Below are positions 27,760 through 35,939 of a DNA stretch of 64,000 bases, one piece after another (position 1 is the first letter of the stretch; every line of letters begins with the position of its first letter). The DNA is from Thermomicrobium sp. 4228-Ro (GTDB taxonomy: Bacteria; Chloroflexota; Chloroflexia; Thermomicrobiales; Thermomicrobiaceae): assembly GCF_026241205.1 (NCBI RefSeq), contig NZ_JAPFQM010000006.1, positions 1-64,000 of the forward strand, read 5' to 3'. The position numbers were made by a program, and so were the translations under genes. The notes beneath the pieces were generated by a model that worked only from the letters and a program-made list of their open reading frames with translations, was not told where the DNA came from and did no database searches.

Positions 27760-27786
27760 AGGCAGCCGCAAGAATGCCGGCTGCCT
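27760..27786 (-). terminator. Hairpin downstream of the CHRD-cupredoxin gene run
   Basis: Perfect 9-bp arms AGGCAGCCG and CGGCTGCCT surround a 9-nt loop. It lies about 140 nt beyond the stop of the NTF2-like gene and about 100 nt before ftsH. There is no T tract, so termination is plausible rather than certain. Confidence 0.4.
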
Positions 27787-27857
27787 CGCACGTGAGGAGG
27801 AGATGAGACAGGTGTGCGACGGTGGGGCCAGGGCTCGTTCGCGTTACCCCGGCACCA

Positions 27858-27874
27858 TGGAGTATGCCATACTC
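27858..27874. promoter_or_regulatory. Perfect inverted repeat, possible operator
   Basis: GGAGTATG and CATACTCC, separated by one C, form a perfect 8-bp inverted repeat in the gap between the NTF2-like gene and ftsH. Its lower GC content stands out from the surroundings. The tight spacing resembles a dimeric repressor site more than a terminator. The regulator is unknown. Confidence 0.35.
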
Positions 27875-27924
27875 CGCACGACCCGTCCAGCCCCTGACAT
27901 GGCGACTTCGTGAACGCGGAAACG

Positions 27925-28338
27925 TCAGGCGATGCCCCGTTCGCGCAGCAACGCCAGCAGGCCAGCCAGATCGAAGTAACAGGCCTGCCGCACGATGAGC
28001 CCACCGCGCACCGTGAAGAACGCTGCCATCGGCTGGCTCACCCGCTCGCCCTCGTGCGTCGCCGTCGCGACCAGCTCGACCGCCACCTCCTCGCCGTCGG
28101 CAACGAGCCTCCGCACCGCTGCCCAGCTGTCCGGCCAGGCCCGCTCGCTCGCTTCGAGAAACGCCCGCAGCGCCTCCTTGCCGCGCAGCTCGGTGCCAGC
28201 TGGACTCGGACCGGGCGCCCAGAGGACGATATCGTCCGCGCAATACTGCAGCGCTGTCTCCAGGTCTCCCCGGTTCAGCGCCGCCAGTACGGTCCGCACG
28301 ACTTCGGCGGGCTCGCCCACTGCGCTCTCCGCTCTCAT
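27925..28338 (-). CDS. SnoaL/NTF2-like domain protein
   Basis: The protein of about 137 residues has the alpha+beta cone fold pattern of SnoaL-like proteins: an N-terminal helix EVVRTVLAALNRGDLETALQYCADDIVLWAPG, with pieces LAALNRGDLETAL and CADDIVLW diagnostic, then G-KEAL-R-AFLEA, VAVELVATATHEG and IVRQACYFDLAGLLAL. Such proteins include cyclases, isomerases and ligand-binding proteins; no specific activity can be assigned. The gene begins at the stop codon of the zinc-ribbon gene (ATG 28338, or GTG 28344), suggesting cotranscription. Confidence 0.75.
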   Translation of the reverse strand: MRAESAVGEPAEVVRTVLAALNRGDLETALQYCADDIVLWAPGPSPAGTELRGKEALRAFLEASERAWPDSWAAVRRLVADGEEVAVELVATATHEGERVSQPMAAFFTVRGGLIVRQACYFDLAGLLALLRERGIA

Positions 28339-28343
28339 CCGCA

Positions 28344-29027
28344 CTATCCGCCGACCGGCTCGAGCGTTACCCGCAACACACCCGGCTCGAGTGCGACACC
28401 GGTCGCCCGCATCCCGCCAGCTGCCAGACGCTCGTCCAGAGCCGCCTCGAACCGCGCCGTCACATCGCTCGCCCGGAGAGCCAGGCCGAGCGGCCCCTCG
28501 ACCCGCGCATCCGCGAGCACGATGCGACCACCCTCCACTCTCGGATACGCCCGATAGGTGGCGCTGATTCCGTAGACCCGCATATGGACCGCGATGCCGT
28601 CCGCATCGATCTCGGCCCGGGGGTCAGTGGCTGGCCGCAACGCTGCCGCATGTTCCGCTAGCCAGCGGTTCAATTCCGCTTCGGTCACGATCAGCGTCCC
28701 GGCGTCCACACTGTCCCCTGTCGGCGCGACGTCTGCGGCGCCCGCTGTCGCCGTCCCCTGCGGTCCGGAGCCACCCCTTTCGGGCACAGCTGGCCCCGGC
28801 GCCCTCGCTGGCTCCCGCGCCACGAAGGCCGTCACGGCCAGCACCACCAGAATCGCTGCAACGAGCGTCGACGCGCAGCCGAGGAGTCGCGCACCGATGC
28901 TGTATCGCTGGTATCGACGTACCTGCCGCGCGACCGGCTGCACCGTCGCCTGCCGTCGGAACGGCCTCCCACAGGCGACACACGCTCCACCCGGCGGCTG
29001 CTCGGTCCCACAGGTCGGACAGTACAT
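28344..29027 (-). CDS. Zinc-ribbon membrane-anchored hypothetical protein
   Basis: This 227-residue protein starts with a CPTCGTEQPPGGACVACG zinc ribbon (two CxxC pairs). A single membrane helix follows at about residues 50-70 (LVAAILVVLAVTAFVA), then an Ala/Pro/Gly-rich linker, then an extracytoplasmic domain of about 115 residues. The last part (TEAELNRWLAEHAAAL, GIAVHMRVYG, LRVTLEPVGG) is reminiscent of LmeA/DUF2993-type lipid-binding-like domains, but this is only a similarity by eye. It precedes the NTF2-like gene in the same run. Confidence 0.65.
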   Translation of the reverse strand: MYCPTCGTEQPPGGACVACGRPFRRQATVQPVARQVRRYQRYSIGARLLGCASTLVAAILVVLAVTAFVAREPARAPGPAVPERGGSGPQGTATAGAADVAPTGDSVDAGTLIVTEAELNRWLAEHAAALRPATDPRAEIDADGIAVHMRVYGISATYRAYPRVEGGRIVLADARVEGPLGLALRASDVTARFEAALDERLAAGGMRATGVALEPGVLRVTLEPVGG

Positions 29028-29083
29028 TCCCTCTACCGCCCTCGCTGCATCCTATCAGCCGCCGGGCAAGCATACCGCAGCGG

Positions 29084-29599
29084 TCACCGCACGATGACCC
29101 GTCCGACCATCTCCGGATGGAGCGTGCACCAGTAGTCGTAGGTTCCCGGCTTTGTCAGAGTGACCGAGTAGCTCGTCCCGCCTTCGAGGAGCCCACTGTC
29201 GAACGATCCGTCCTTCGCGGTCACCGTGTGCGTCGTCGGCGACTCGTTCCGCCAGATCACCGTCGTCCCGACCTCGACAGTTACCTCGGCCGGCTCGAAG
29301 CCGAAGTTCACCACGCGAATCTCGACTGTCGTGCCTGTCGCCGTCTGCTGGGCAACCGGCACGGAAGCAGTCATGTCCGGCGGGCTCGGCATCGCTGCCG
29401 GAGCGGTTGTCACGGCCGACGGACTCGGCGAGACCGCTGGCGAGACGCGTACGGACCCGGTCTCGTATGGTCCCCCATAACCACCGGCTGAGCTCTCGTT
29501 CTCGACCGTTCCGGTACGCGGGCTGCTCCCGCAACTCGCCAGCAACACGACCGTGCAGAGGGCAACAACGAACCAGCACCGTCTCATCGCGCGCCTCAC
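29084..29599 (-). CDS. Cupredoxin-domain lipoprotein
   Basis: This 171-residue protein carries a lipoprotein signal ending in LLASC (lipid-modified C23), a Ser/Pro-rich linker, and a plastocyanin-like domain with a full type 1 copper site: H124 (TTHTV), C158, H161 and M164 in YWCTLHPEM. It probably shuttles electrons at the outer face of the membrane and is a plausible donor to a CuA or terminal reductase, though none is adjacent (the CuA enzyme is 14 kb away). Its GTG start overlaps the stop of the CHRD-like gene (GTGA); an ATG at 29587 is the alternative start. Confidence 0.85.
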   Translation of the reverse strand: MRRAMRRCWFVVALCTVVLLASCGSSPRTGTVENESSAGGYGGPYETGSVRVSPAVSPSPSAVTTAPAAMPSPPDMTASVPVAQQTATGTTVEIRVVNFGFEPAEVTVEVGTTVIWRNESPTTHTVTAKDGSFDSGLLEGGTSYSVTLTKPGTYDYWCTLHPEMVGRVIVR

Positions 29600-30117
29600 C
29601 GCCAGGCTCGACGGAGCCCAGCACCGCCGATGACCAGCAACAGACCGACGATCGCCGTCACCGCGACGGCCCAGAGTGACACCCCTCGCGGACCCGCACC
29701 GGTCGCCGGGGCGAGCTGGGACCGGATCTCACCGCAGGCAACGTAGGTACTGATCTCCTGCTGCGACTTGTGGACATTGATCGCGAACTGGCCAGCGAGA
29801 AGTTGACTCAACGGCACATCGACGACCGTCTCCGAGCGTCCGTTCATGACACTTTGAAGCGGATACTTCGGCTTCGGGTTGAGATTCGCACAGGTCCCTT
29901 CATGAATATGGGACGGTTGCGCAACTCCCGCTGGCGGATTGGAGAGCGTGACTACCACACGCGTCTGGTTTCCCTCCGCAGCGAGGACCGCTGTTCCCGA
30001 CTGTCCCGAGCCGTTTTGCTCGCGGAGCTGGATCGTCACCGATTCTTGCGCCGCCGCCGGCACTGCCAGCGCGACGAACCCGACCACGATGACGAGCACG
30101 CGTACGAACCACCGCAT
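29596..30117 (-). CDS. CHRD-like secreted protein with C-terminal membrane anchor
   Basis: The 173-residue precursor has a signal peptide (MRWFVRVLVIVVGFVALAVPAAAQ, cleavage probably after AAA), a beta-rich domain with the CHRD/superoxide dismutase-like motif SHIHEGTC and INVHKS...YVACGEI, and a C-terminal hydrophobic helix (about residues 147-167) followed by RRAWR. The function of such domains in bacteria is unknown. AAGGAGAAAACC precedes the ATG; the frame is open eight codons further but without a site. It leads the run CHRD, cupredoxin, zinc ribbon, NTF2-like. Confidence 0.75.
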   Translation of the reverse strand: MRWFVRVLVIVVGFVALAVPAAAQESVTIQLREQNGSGQSGTAVLAAEGNQTRVVVTLSNPPAGVAQPSHIHEGTCANLNPKPKYPLQSVMNGRSETVVDVPLSQLLAGQFAINVHKSQQEISTYVACGEIRSQLAPATGAGPRGVSLWAVAVTAIVGLLLVIGGAGLRRAWR

Positions 30118-30261
30118 GGTTTTCTCCTTCCTTCTTGACAACGCCCCTATTCACTTGCATTACGCACGAGCACCACCAGTGGATTGGAGTCCCCGCACCA
30201 GCAGCATGCCGGCAGTCTGGATTCGGCCGCCGGATCGCCAGAAAATCGGCATCGACCCCTG

Positions 30262-30270
30262 TGCTACAAT
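30262..30270 (+). promoter_or_regulatory. Extended -10 promoter element of map
   Basis: TGCTACAAT matches the extended -10 pattern TGnTAnAAT. Transcription would start near 30277, giving a leader of about 34 nt with AGGAGG before the GTG. The region 17 nt upstream is not a -35 consensus. Confidence 0.45.
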
Positions 30271-30310
30271 TCTCAGTCGGTGGCCCGACACGGCCGGCCA
30301 GGAGGCGAGT

Positions 30311-31060
30311 GTGGCGATCGTCCTCAAACGTCCCGAGCAGATCCGTCTCATGCGCGAGGCCGGCAAGATCGTGGCAGAGGTCCTCGCCGTCCTCGCCGAA
30401 ACCGTCCGACCCGGCATCACGACCGCCGAACTCGACCGGATCGCCGACCGGATCATCCGCAAGCACGGGGCCGTACCCTCCTTCAAGGGCTACCGTGGCT
30501 TTCCCGCCTCGATCTGCGTCTCGGTGAACGAGGAGGTCGTGCACGGCATCCCCGGGCCGCGCGTCCTCCAGGAAGGCGACATCGTCGGCATCGACGTCGG
30601 CGCACGCTACCGCGGTTATCACGGTGACGCGACGGTCACCGTCCCGGTCGGCCGTATCTCACCCGAGGCCGAAAAGCTGTTGCGGGTCTGTCGAGAGGCG
30701 CTCGAAATCGGCATCTCCTATGCTCGGGCCGGGAACCGGCTCACCGATATCTCGCACGCTATCCAGCGTCATGTCGAGGCGAACGGTTTCTCGGTCGTCC
30801 GGAACCTCTATGGGCATGGTATCGGCCGCGCCCTGCACGAGGAGCCGATGCTCCCGCACTACGGTCCACCCGGTCAAGGCCCGCTCCTCCGCCCTGGCAT
30901 GGTCATTACCATCGAGCCGATGATCGCCGCCGGAAGACCGGAGACCCGCCTCCTGCCCGATCGCTGGACCGTGGTGACTGCTGATGGCAGTCTCTCCGCC
31001 CAGTTCGAGCACACCGTCGCCATCACCGAGAACGGTCCGGAAATCCTGACCCTGCCCTAA
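30311..31060 (+). CDS. map: Type I methionine aminopeptidase
   Basis: This 249-residue pita-bread fold protein has the dinuclear metal ligands in DVGARYRGYHGDATVTVPVG (two Asp), GHGIGRALHEEP (His), ITIEPM (Glu) and QFEHTVAIT (Glu). It removes the initiator Met from nascent proteins. The GTG at 30311 has AGGAGG at 30300-30305; the much longer open frame upstream is not protein-like. Its TAA overlaps the stop of the convergent EamA gene by 4 nt (CTAA). Confidence 0.95.
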   Translation: MAIVLKRPEQIRLMREAGKIVAEVLAVLAETVRPGITTAELDRIADRIIRKHGAVPSFKGYRGFPASICVSVNEEVVHGIPGPRVLQEGDIVGIDVGARYRGYHGDATVTVPVGRISPEAEKLLRVCREALEIGISYARAGNRLTDISHAIQRHVEANGFSVVRNLYGHGIGRALHEEPMLPHYGPPGQGPLLRPGMVITIEPMIAAGRPETRLLPDRWTVVTADGSLSAQFEHTVAITENGPEILTLP

Positions 31061-31977
31061 TCGTGAGCCGGTGGTGCGGAAGCCGGCCGGCGACGCGCCA
31101 GCAGCGCTGCCCACCCGGCTTGCCCCTGCACCATCGCCATCCCGACCAGAATGACGAGGACACCGGCCAGGAGCCGCCAGCCGACAGGCTCGCCCAGCAC
31201 CAGCCAGCCGAGCGTCACCCCGACCGGCGGCATGAGATAGGTCGCCAGCGAGGCGACGACCGCTCCAGCTGAAGCGATCAGCCGGTAGTAGAGGACGTAG
31301 GCGAAGCCACTACCGAGGATCCCGAGTACCGCCAGCGCGAGCACCGCGCTGCCGCTCGGCTGGAGCGTCGCGCCGCCGACGAGCACGAGACTCGGTGGCA
31401 GGAGCAACACGGCTGCCACCCCGATCTGGCTCGCTGCCAGCGCGAGCGGTGCCCCTCGGAGGAATCGGCGCGCGTAGGCGAACCCCAGCCCGTAGCAGGC
31501 GCTCGAGGCCAGGACGGCCAGCTGCCCCTGGGCCGAGACAGTCCGGAATGCGGTGAGATCGCTGCCGCTGAGGATCGCCACCCCCAGGAACCCGAGCACC
31601 ACACCAGCTGCCTTGCCCCGCGTCAATCGCTCGGCCCGGAAGACGAGCACTGCGAACACCAGCGTGAAGAAGGGCGTGGTCGCGTTGAGGACCGAGGCAA
31701 GTCCGGAATCGATGTGCTGCTCGCTCCAGGCGATGAGGAGGAAGGGCAACACATTCCCGACCACCGCCATGACGGCGAGGTGGGGCCACACCGGCCGCTC
31801 CGGCCACGGCTGGCGCGCTGACCAGCGGACCAGAGCCAGGACCAGGGCGCCCAGGAGCAAGCGAAGCTCGACCAGCGCCAGCGGTGGGAAGCCAGCCACC
31901 GCGAGCTTGATGAAGAGGTACGAGCTTCCCCAGATCGTCCCGAGCAGGACCAGCTGGACCAGCTGCCCGAGCGTCAC
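31057..31977 (-). CDS. EamA/DMT-family transporter
   Basis: About 306 residues form ten hydrophobic helices in two EamA repeats. GTIWGSSYLFIKLAV opens the first, with LVELRLLLGAL and ASVLNATTPFFTLVFAVLVFRAERLTRGKAAGVVLGFLGV characteristic of the family. The second repeat contains SGFAYVLYYRLIASAGAVVAS and PPVGVTLGWLVLGEPVGWRLLAGVLVI. DMT exporters move amino acids or other metabolites; the substrate is unknown. The GTG at 31977 gives the usual N-terminus; the open frame extends to 32061. Confidence 0.85.
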   Translation of the reverse strand: MTLGQLVQLVLLGTIWGSSYLFIKLAVAGFPPLALVELRLLLGALVLALVRWSARQPWPERPVWPHLAVMAVVGNVLPFLLIAWSEQHIDSGLASVLNATTPFFTLVFAVLVFRAERLTRGKAAGVVLGFLGVAILSGSDLTAFRTVSAQGQLAVLASSACYGLGFAYARRFLRGAPLALAASQIGVAAVLLLPPSLVLVGGATLQPSGSAVLALAVLGILGSGFAYVLYYRLIASAGAVVASLATYLMPPVGVTLGWLVLGEPVGWRLLAGVLVILVGMAMVQGQAGWAALLARRRPASAPPAHD

Positions 31978-32149
31978 CACCGCATCCCAACTGCGTGCCG
32001 GAACACTCCGGGCCGGTGAGCGACACCACGCTACGACGGCCCGCGCCGAGTCTACGTCCACTCCTCTGCTTGAGCAATCGACCGGCCGGCTCCGATCCCG
32101 TGCTGCCCTGGTATCGGTTCGTGAGTCGCAGCCAGCTGGCGCGCCAAAA

Positions 32150-32172
32150 GGGCCGGGGTGATGCCCCGGCCC
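32150..32172 (-). terminator. Intrinsic terminator of the LPKTG surface-protein gene
   Basis: Perfect 9-bp arms GGGCCGGGG and CCCCGGCCC with a 5-nt loop lie 28 nt beyond the stop. On the minus strand the stem is followed by TTTTGG. Confidence 0.75.
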
Positions 32173-32199
32173 GGCGTTGTCGTTCGTGGTGGATCGGCG

Positions 32200-33465
32200 T
32201 CAGCTCGTCGCCCGCCGGCGATGCAGCTCGAGTGCGACACCGGCCGCACTCAGCAGGAGTCCCGCGGCACCCAGGAGCCAGAACGGGACTGTCCCGGCCT
32301 GGCTACCGGTCTTCGGCAGTACCTGGCCCGCAACTGCCGGAGTCGGCGGTGTCCGCGTCGGTTGCGCCGTCGCCGGCAGCGCCTCGCTCACCGGCGTCGG
32401 CGAACCGGTCGGCGTCGCCGTCGCGCCCGCTGCCTCGCTCGCTGGAGTCGGCGAGGGTGTCGTGCGCGGTGTCGGAGACGAAGCTGGCGTGCCCTGCGGT
32501 GTCGTCACGCGCGTGGGAGTGGGCGTCGGCGTGCCGGGTCTCGGAGTCACCGTCGGAGTGCGAGTCGCCGTGGGCGTGGCGGTCGGGGTCACCGGTGTGG
32601 CCGTCGGTGTGCGAGTCGGCGTGGGAGTGCCAGTGGCAGTCGGCTCCGGTGTCCCGACCGGCGTCGTCTCTTGCGTCGGCGTCGGTGTCGGGGTCGGCGT
32701 GGCAGTCGGCTCCGGCGTCGGTGTCGGCGTCGCCGTCGGGGTCGGCGTGGGCGGCTCCGGCGTCGGTGTCGGCGTCGCCGTCGGGGTCGGCGTGGGCGGC
32801 TCCGGCGTCGGTGTCGGCGTCGCCGTCGGGGTCGGCGTGGCAGTCGGCTCCGGCGTCCCGACCGGCGTCGTCTCTTGCGTCGGCGTCGGTGTCGGGGTCG
32901 GCGTGGCAGTCGGCTCCGGCGTCGGTGTCGGCGTCGGTGTCGGGGTCGGCGTGGCAGTCGGCTCCGGCGTCGTCGTCACGGTCGCGGTCGCCGTCGGCGT
33001 CCCCTTCACGCACTCAGCGTGACTCAGGTTGAACTCACCCTTCCAGGACGTATAGATCGTCGTCCAGGCGTCGATCATCCTCTCCGGACTCGGGGTGTAC
33101 CAGTAGTAGTGAGCGGTGCCACCAGTAACCCCGTAGAGCGGGACAGTGATCGTACCACTGTTCGCGAACTGCACGGTAATCGATGGTGGCGCGTCAGCGG
33201 AATTGCCGATCTGGGTGATCACGAAGTGCCACTCGATCCAGTCATCATTCTTACAGCTCTTCCGGTAATCCTTTTGCTTCACACGTATCTCTTTCGACCC
33301 GCTGGGTGTCGGTGTCGGCGTGCTATTACCCTTCATGGCCGGGGCCGCTGTGCCCCCGGCTCCGCTCCCGAGCGCCGCCAGCATCAGGCTGGCGAGCACC
33401 AACCCGACCCCGACAAGCACCGTCAGTCGCCCGAGCCACCGTGTCCAGGATTGTTGGCTACCCAT
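32200..33465 (-). CDS. LPKTG-anchored surface protein with Thr/Pro stalk
   Basis: This 421-residue precursor has a signal peptide or anchor (about residues 10-35), then a globular domain of about 110 residues containing two Cys ([17 protein letters not shown] ... HAECVKG) and Trp/Tyr-rich strands. A long low-complexity stalk of Thr-Pro repeats follows with periodic PEPT and [12 protein letters not shown] blocks. The C-terminus has the sortase signal LPKTG (residues 383-387), a hydrophobic helix ([20 protein letters not shown]) and RRRATS. This layout is that of a covalently wall-anchored surface protein. GGAGGAAG precedes the ATG at 33465. No sortase gene is in the window. The globular domain is unrecognised. 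Confidence 0.85.
   Translation of the reverse strand: MGSQQSWTRWLGRLTVLVGVGLVLASLMLAALGSGAGGTAAPAMKGNSTPTPTPSGSKEIRVKQKDYRKSCKNDDWIEWHFVITQIGNSADAPPSITVQFANSGTITVPLYGVTGGTAHYYWYTPSPERMIDAWTTIYTSWKGEFNLSHAECVKGTPTATATVTTTPEPTATPTPTPTPTPTPEPTATPTPTPTPTQETTPVGTPEPTATPTPTATPTPTPEPPTPTPTATPTPTPEPPTPTPTATPTPTPEPTATPTPTPTPTQETTPVGTPEPTATGTPTPTRTPTATPVTPTATPTATRTPTVTPRPGTPTPTPTRVTTPQGTPASSPTPRTTPSPTPASEAAGATATPTGSPTPVSEALPATAQPTRTPPTPAVAGQVLPKTGSQAGTVPFWLLGAAGLLLSAAGVALELHRRRATS
32638..32960. repeat. Tandem and dispersed repeats encoding the Thr/Pro stalk
   Basis: A 45-nt unit (containing GGCGTCGGTGTCGGCGTCGC and ending GTGGGCGGCTCC) is repeated between about 32710 and 32840. A longer block coding for [14 protein letters not shown] occurs twice, beginning near 32640 and 32843. 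Repeat number probably varies between strains by slippage or recombination, which would alter stalk length. Confidence 0.75.
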
Positions 33466-33555
33466 CTCTCGCTTCCTCCCCTCTTCGGTCCCCTCGATGT
33501 CGCACCGTCCTGCACACCTCCGTTCCTCCCCTCGCTCTCCGCGCCGAATCCAAAA

Positions 33556-33589
33556 GCGCACCCGGCCGGACTCACCCGGCCGGGTGCGC
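33556..33589 (-). terminator. Strong intrinsic terminator upstream of the surface-protein gene
   Basis: Arms of 14 nt, GCGCACCCGGCCGG (33556-33569) and its complement (33576-33589), enclose a 6-nt loop. On the minus strand the stem is followed by TTTTGGATT. It would stop transcripts coming from the gene pair ending at 33882 and isolate the surface-protein gene, although it lies only about 90 nt before its start codon. Confidence 0.7.
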
Positions 33590-33881
33590 CACTGGCTCCA
33601 CGCCGCCCGCTGGCGCCCATCGCTCCAGGCGGCGCTTCATCGCCTCCGGGGAACCGCTCCCTCGTGAGACGAACGGGTCAGAACCTGATGTCCGCTCGTC
33701 CTAGGAAGAGTGTAACAGGTCACATGACCAAAGGGAAGGGACGAAAGTACTCATTTTCGAGCGGGAAATGAGGAGTTCGTGAACAGGCGATAGCTACACC
33801 GGTCGACGTGCCGTCCTGCCCACTTCCCAGCACTCCGGCCGGAGCCAGATGCACGACCACCAGCCTGACCGTGCGCTCGGT
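33590..33881. other. Gap with stem-loops, no gene
   Basis: The gap 33466-33881 lies between two minus-strand genes. Besides the terminator at 33556-33589 it contains an AT-richer stretch (about 33705-33785). There, TTACACT reads on the minus strand as a -10-like element (33709-33715), GGTCA/TGACC arms surround CA at 33718-33729, and CTCATTT/AAATGAG arms form a stem at 33750-33772. Since the strong terminator is downstream of these, their target is unclear; they may control that terminator. Confidence 0.3.
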
Positions 33882-34295
33882 TCACTGGGCGACCGGTACG
33901 CCGCCGACCCGTGGCGCCCGATCACGCAAGCGCTCGACGAGCTCCTCTACCTGGTCGCGCTGGAAGCTCCCGACGAACTCCCGGTCACGCACGTAGAAGC
34001 GCACGTCGAACGGGATACCGTCTCGTTTCTGGGCCTGACGCCACCACGTCTGCAGGGCTTCGACCCAGCGGAAGCCGGTCGCTTCCACCCGCAGGAGGGC
34101 TACCGCCTCACCGTGGAGATAAGCCAGTGCCTCGCCGAAGTAAACGCGCGCCTCGCCGGTCGACTCGACGACCCGGCGCAGTTCGTCGTACCGCAGCGGC
34201 ACCGACCGGATCGTCACGACCCAGGCTCCCGGCGTCCGGGGCTCGGTCACTTTTTCCTTCGGTTGAAACGGGCGCCCGCGCCACCACTGCACCAT
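33882..34295 (-). CDS. Hypothetical protein
   Basis: This 137-residue cytoplasmic protein is rich in Arg, Val and aromatic residues (VQWWRGRPFQPKEKV, PGAWVVTIRSVPLRYDELRRVV, FDVRFYVRDREFVGSFQRDQVEELVERL). It reads as a compact alpha/beta domain without recognisable motifs. GAGAGGGGGCCGTG precedes the ATG. It starts 20 nt after the end of the GT-C membrane protein, so the two are probably cotranscribed. A longer frame upstream overlaps that gene and is spurious. Confidence 0.7.
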   Translation of the reverse strand: MVQWWRGRPFQPKEKVTEPRTPGAWVVTIRSVPLRYDELRRVVESTGEARVYFGEALAYLHGEAVALLRVEATGFRWVEALQTWWRQAQKRDGIPFDVRFYVRDREFVGSFQRDQVEELVERLRDRAPRVGGVPVAQ

Positions 34296-34315
34296 CACGG
34301 CCCCCTCTCCCGGCA

Positions 34316-35788
34316 TCATTCTACCCGGTCGACTCGCACGACTCCTCGCTCCTGACCAGTCCCCGCCTCGGCGGTCTCGACCGACCATGCGACGACCATC
34401 GCCAGTACTCCGAGCAACCCCAGAGCCAAGCCGCTCACTGCCAGCCGGACGCTCGCTGGCGCCTGCGCGAAGGGCTGGAACGGCACCAGCCACTCGGCGA
34501 ACGCCGTCCCCAGCCAGCTGTCCAGCGTCCGGTACAGCTTGTTCACCCCGTCCGGGTGGTGATAGAAGCGCTGCGGATCCAGATAGCCGATCGTCGTCAG
34601 CAGCGCCCCCCAACCCCAGAGCACAGCGACAACGAGCCGCGCCCAGGGTCGCGCCTGGCCGAGCCAGCTCGCCAGCGGTGCCACTGCGAAAGCGGCCACC
34701 GGGACGAGATAGCGGGCCGGTGGTCCCCACTCCCCCCACCAGACGCGATAGGCCGCAACCAGCACCAGGTACGGCAACGCGACAGCCGCCACCAAGCCGG
34801 CCAGGCGTGGTTGGCGCGCCCACCAGAGCGACACCGCCGCCAGCGCCGCCAGGTAGACCGGCGCCGCCACCAAAAGTCCCCACTGGGCGTCCAGCAACAG
34901 TCCACCCGCCCCGTTCAGTGTCCCGACGAGGTCGCTGAACCCCGCATGGTCGCTGGTGTTCTGGTACGGCTGCCCGTATAACCAGAGATCGTAGCCGACG
35001 ATGCCGAGCCCACCCACGAGCGCCGGTCCGACAGCCCACAACGCTCGCGGCCAGTCGGTCACCGGAGCGCGTCCCCAGCGGGCAGCAACGGCGCGGGCGA
35101 GCGCGACGACACCGAGCAGCGCCGCGCTGAAAACGAACCGCTGATGCAACCACGGCAAGAAGCCGATCGCGCTACCGGTCAGCAGCCACTGCCACCACCG
35201 GTTCTCGCGCGCCGCCAGGCGACGCACCGCATAGAGCAGGCAGAACGCGGCCGGTACTTCGGGGAAGATCAGGAGCGCATAGGGGCCGATCGGCATGGTG
35301 AGTCCCGTGCCGAGGGCGAGTGCCGCGGCCAGGCGTGGACCAGCCCCCGTTTCCCGCGCCAGAAGATACAGCTGCCCGACCAGCAGGATCCCGCACAGCC
35401 CGATCGCCGCCATCGCCCCCACCCGGCCAGCGAACAGCAAGGGAACGGCGACGAGGAGTGCCGGCCCCAGTCCATGTTTGCTGTAGAGTCCGGGCCGCGC
35501 GGCGTGCGCGGCGTGCGGCGGCAGATCCCAGGGGAAGCTCGGCCACCCCTGCCAATCGGCTGGCACTGGCTGCGGCGGGTAGAAGCGCAGCCAGACCCGT
35601 TCGGCGTACTGGTTCGTCTCGTCCAGATCACCGTCCTCCAGCAACGAGATCGCGGTCACCACGTAGTACGGCTCGTCACCAGTCAGCGGCTCCAGACGCA
35701 CCAGGTAGCGCCAGCCCACGACTACCCAGGCCAGCGCCGCCAGCGCCAGGACCAGGAGCAGCCACCGACGGTCACCCTCTGCCCGCAT
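34316..35788 (-). CDS. GT-C type glycosyltransferase-like membrane protein
   Basis: This 490-residue protein has about ten to twelve membrane helices. An acidic motif follows the first helix (LTGDEPYYVVTAISLLEDGDLD, in pieces TGDEPYYV and LLEDGDLD), as in polyprenyl-phosphate-sugar-dependent GT-C enzymes where the first loop Asp/Glu is catalytic. Later segments include FPEVPAAFCLLYAV, GFLPWLHQRF and WWGEWGPPARYLVPVAAF. It may glycosylate lipids or surface proteins, perhaps the Thr/Pro-rich neighbours, but this is speculative. ATG preceded by GGGGACG. Confidence 0.75.
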   Translation of the reverse strand: MRAEGDRRWLLLVLALAALAWVVVGWRYLVRLEPLTGDEPYYVVTAISLLEDGDLDETNQYAERVWLRFYPPQPVPADWQGWPSFPWDLPPHAAHAARPGLYSKHGLGPALLVAVPLLFAGRVGAMAAIGLCGILLVGQLYLLARETGAGPRLAAALALGTGLTMPIGPYALLIFPEVPAAFCLLYAVRRLAARENRWWQWLLTGSAIGFLPWLHQRFVFSAALLGVVALARAVAARWGRAPVTDWPRALWAVGPALVGGLGIVGYDLWLYGQPYQNTSDHAGFSDLVGTLNGAGGLLLDAQWGLLVAAPVYLAALAAVSLWWARQPRLAGLVAAVALPYLVLVAAYRVWWGEWGPPARYLVPVAAFAVAPLASWLGQARPWARLVVAVLWGWGALLTTIGYLDPQRFYHHPDGVNKLYRTLDSWLGTAFAEWLVPFQPFAQAPASVRLAVSGLALGLLGVLAMVVAWSVETAEAGTGQERGVVRVDRVE

Positions 35789-35939
35789 GACGCTCGTCCC
35801 CCTCGCGAGTACCCTCCACCGCTGAGCCAGCGTGCGAACCCCGGCAGGCGAGAAATGGCCATGCCCTCTGGCTCACCGCACGAACCAACGCAGCACGTGA
35901 ACCGGAGGACCGTGGACAGCGCCACGCTCCCCGAGTAGA

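Noticed and set aside
32158-33771. A 537-codon plus-strand ORF of almost pure Arg-rich repeats and a 281-codon Val/Gly-rich companion frame
   Set aside because: Both are other-frame readings of the Thr/Pro repeat region of the LPKTG protein, which has signal, stalk and anchor in the correct order.
33882-35153. A 423-codon minus-strand frame covering the hypothetical gene and part of the GT-C gene
   Set aside because: Only its last 137 codons are protein-like and have their own ribosome binding site; the upstream part is a shadow of the GT-C gene.
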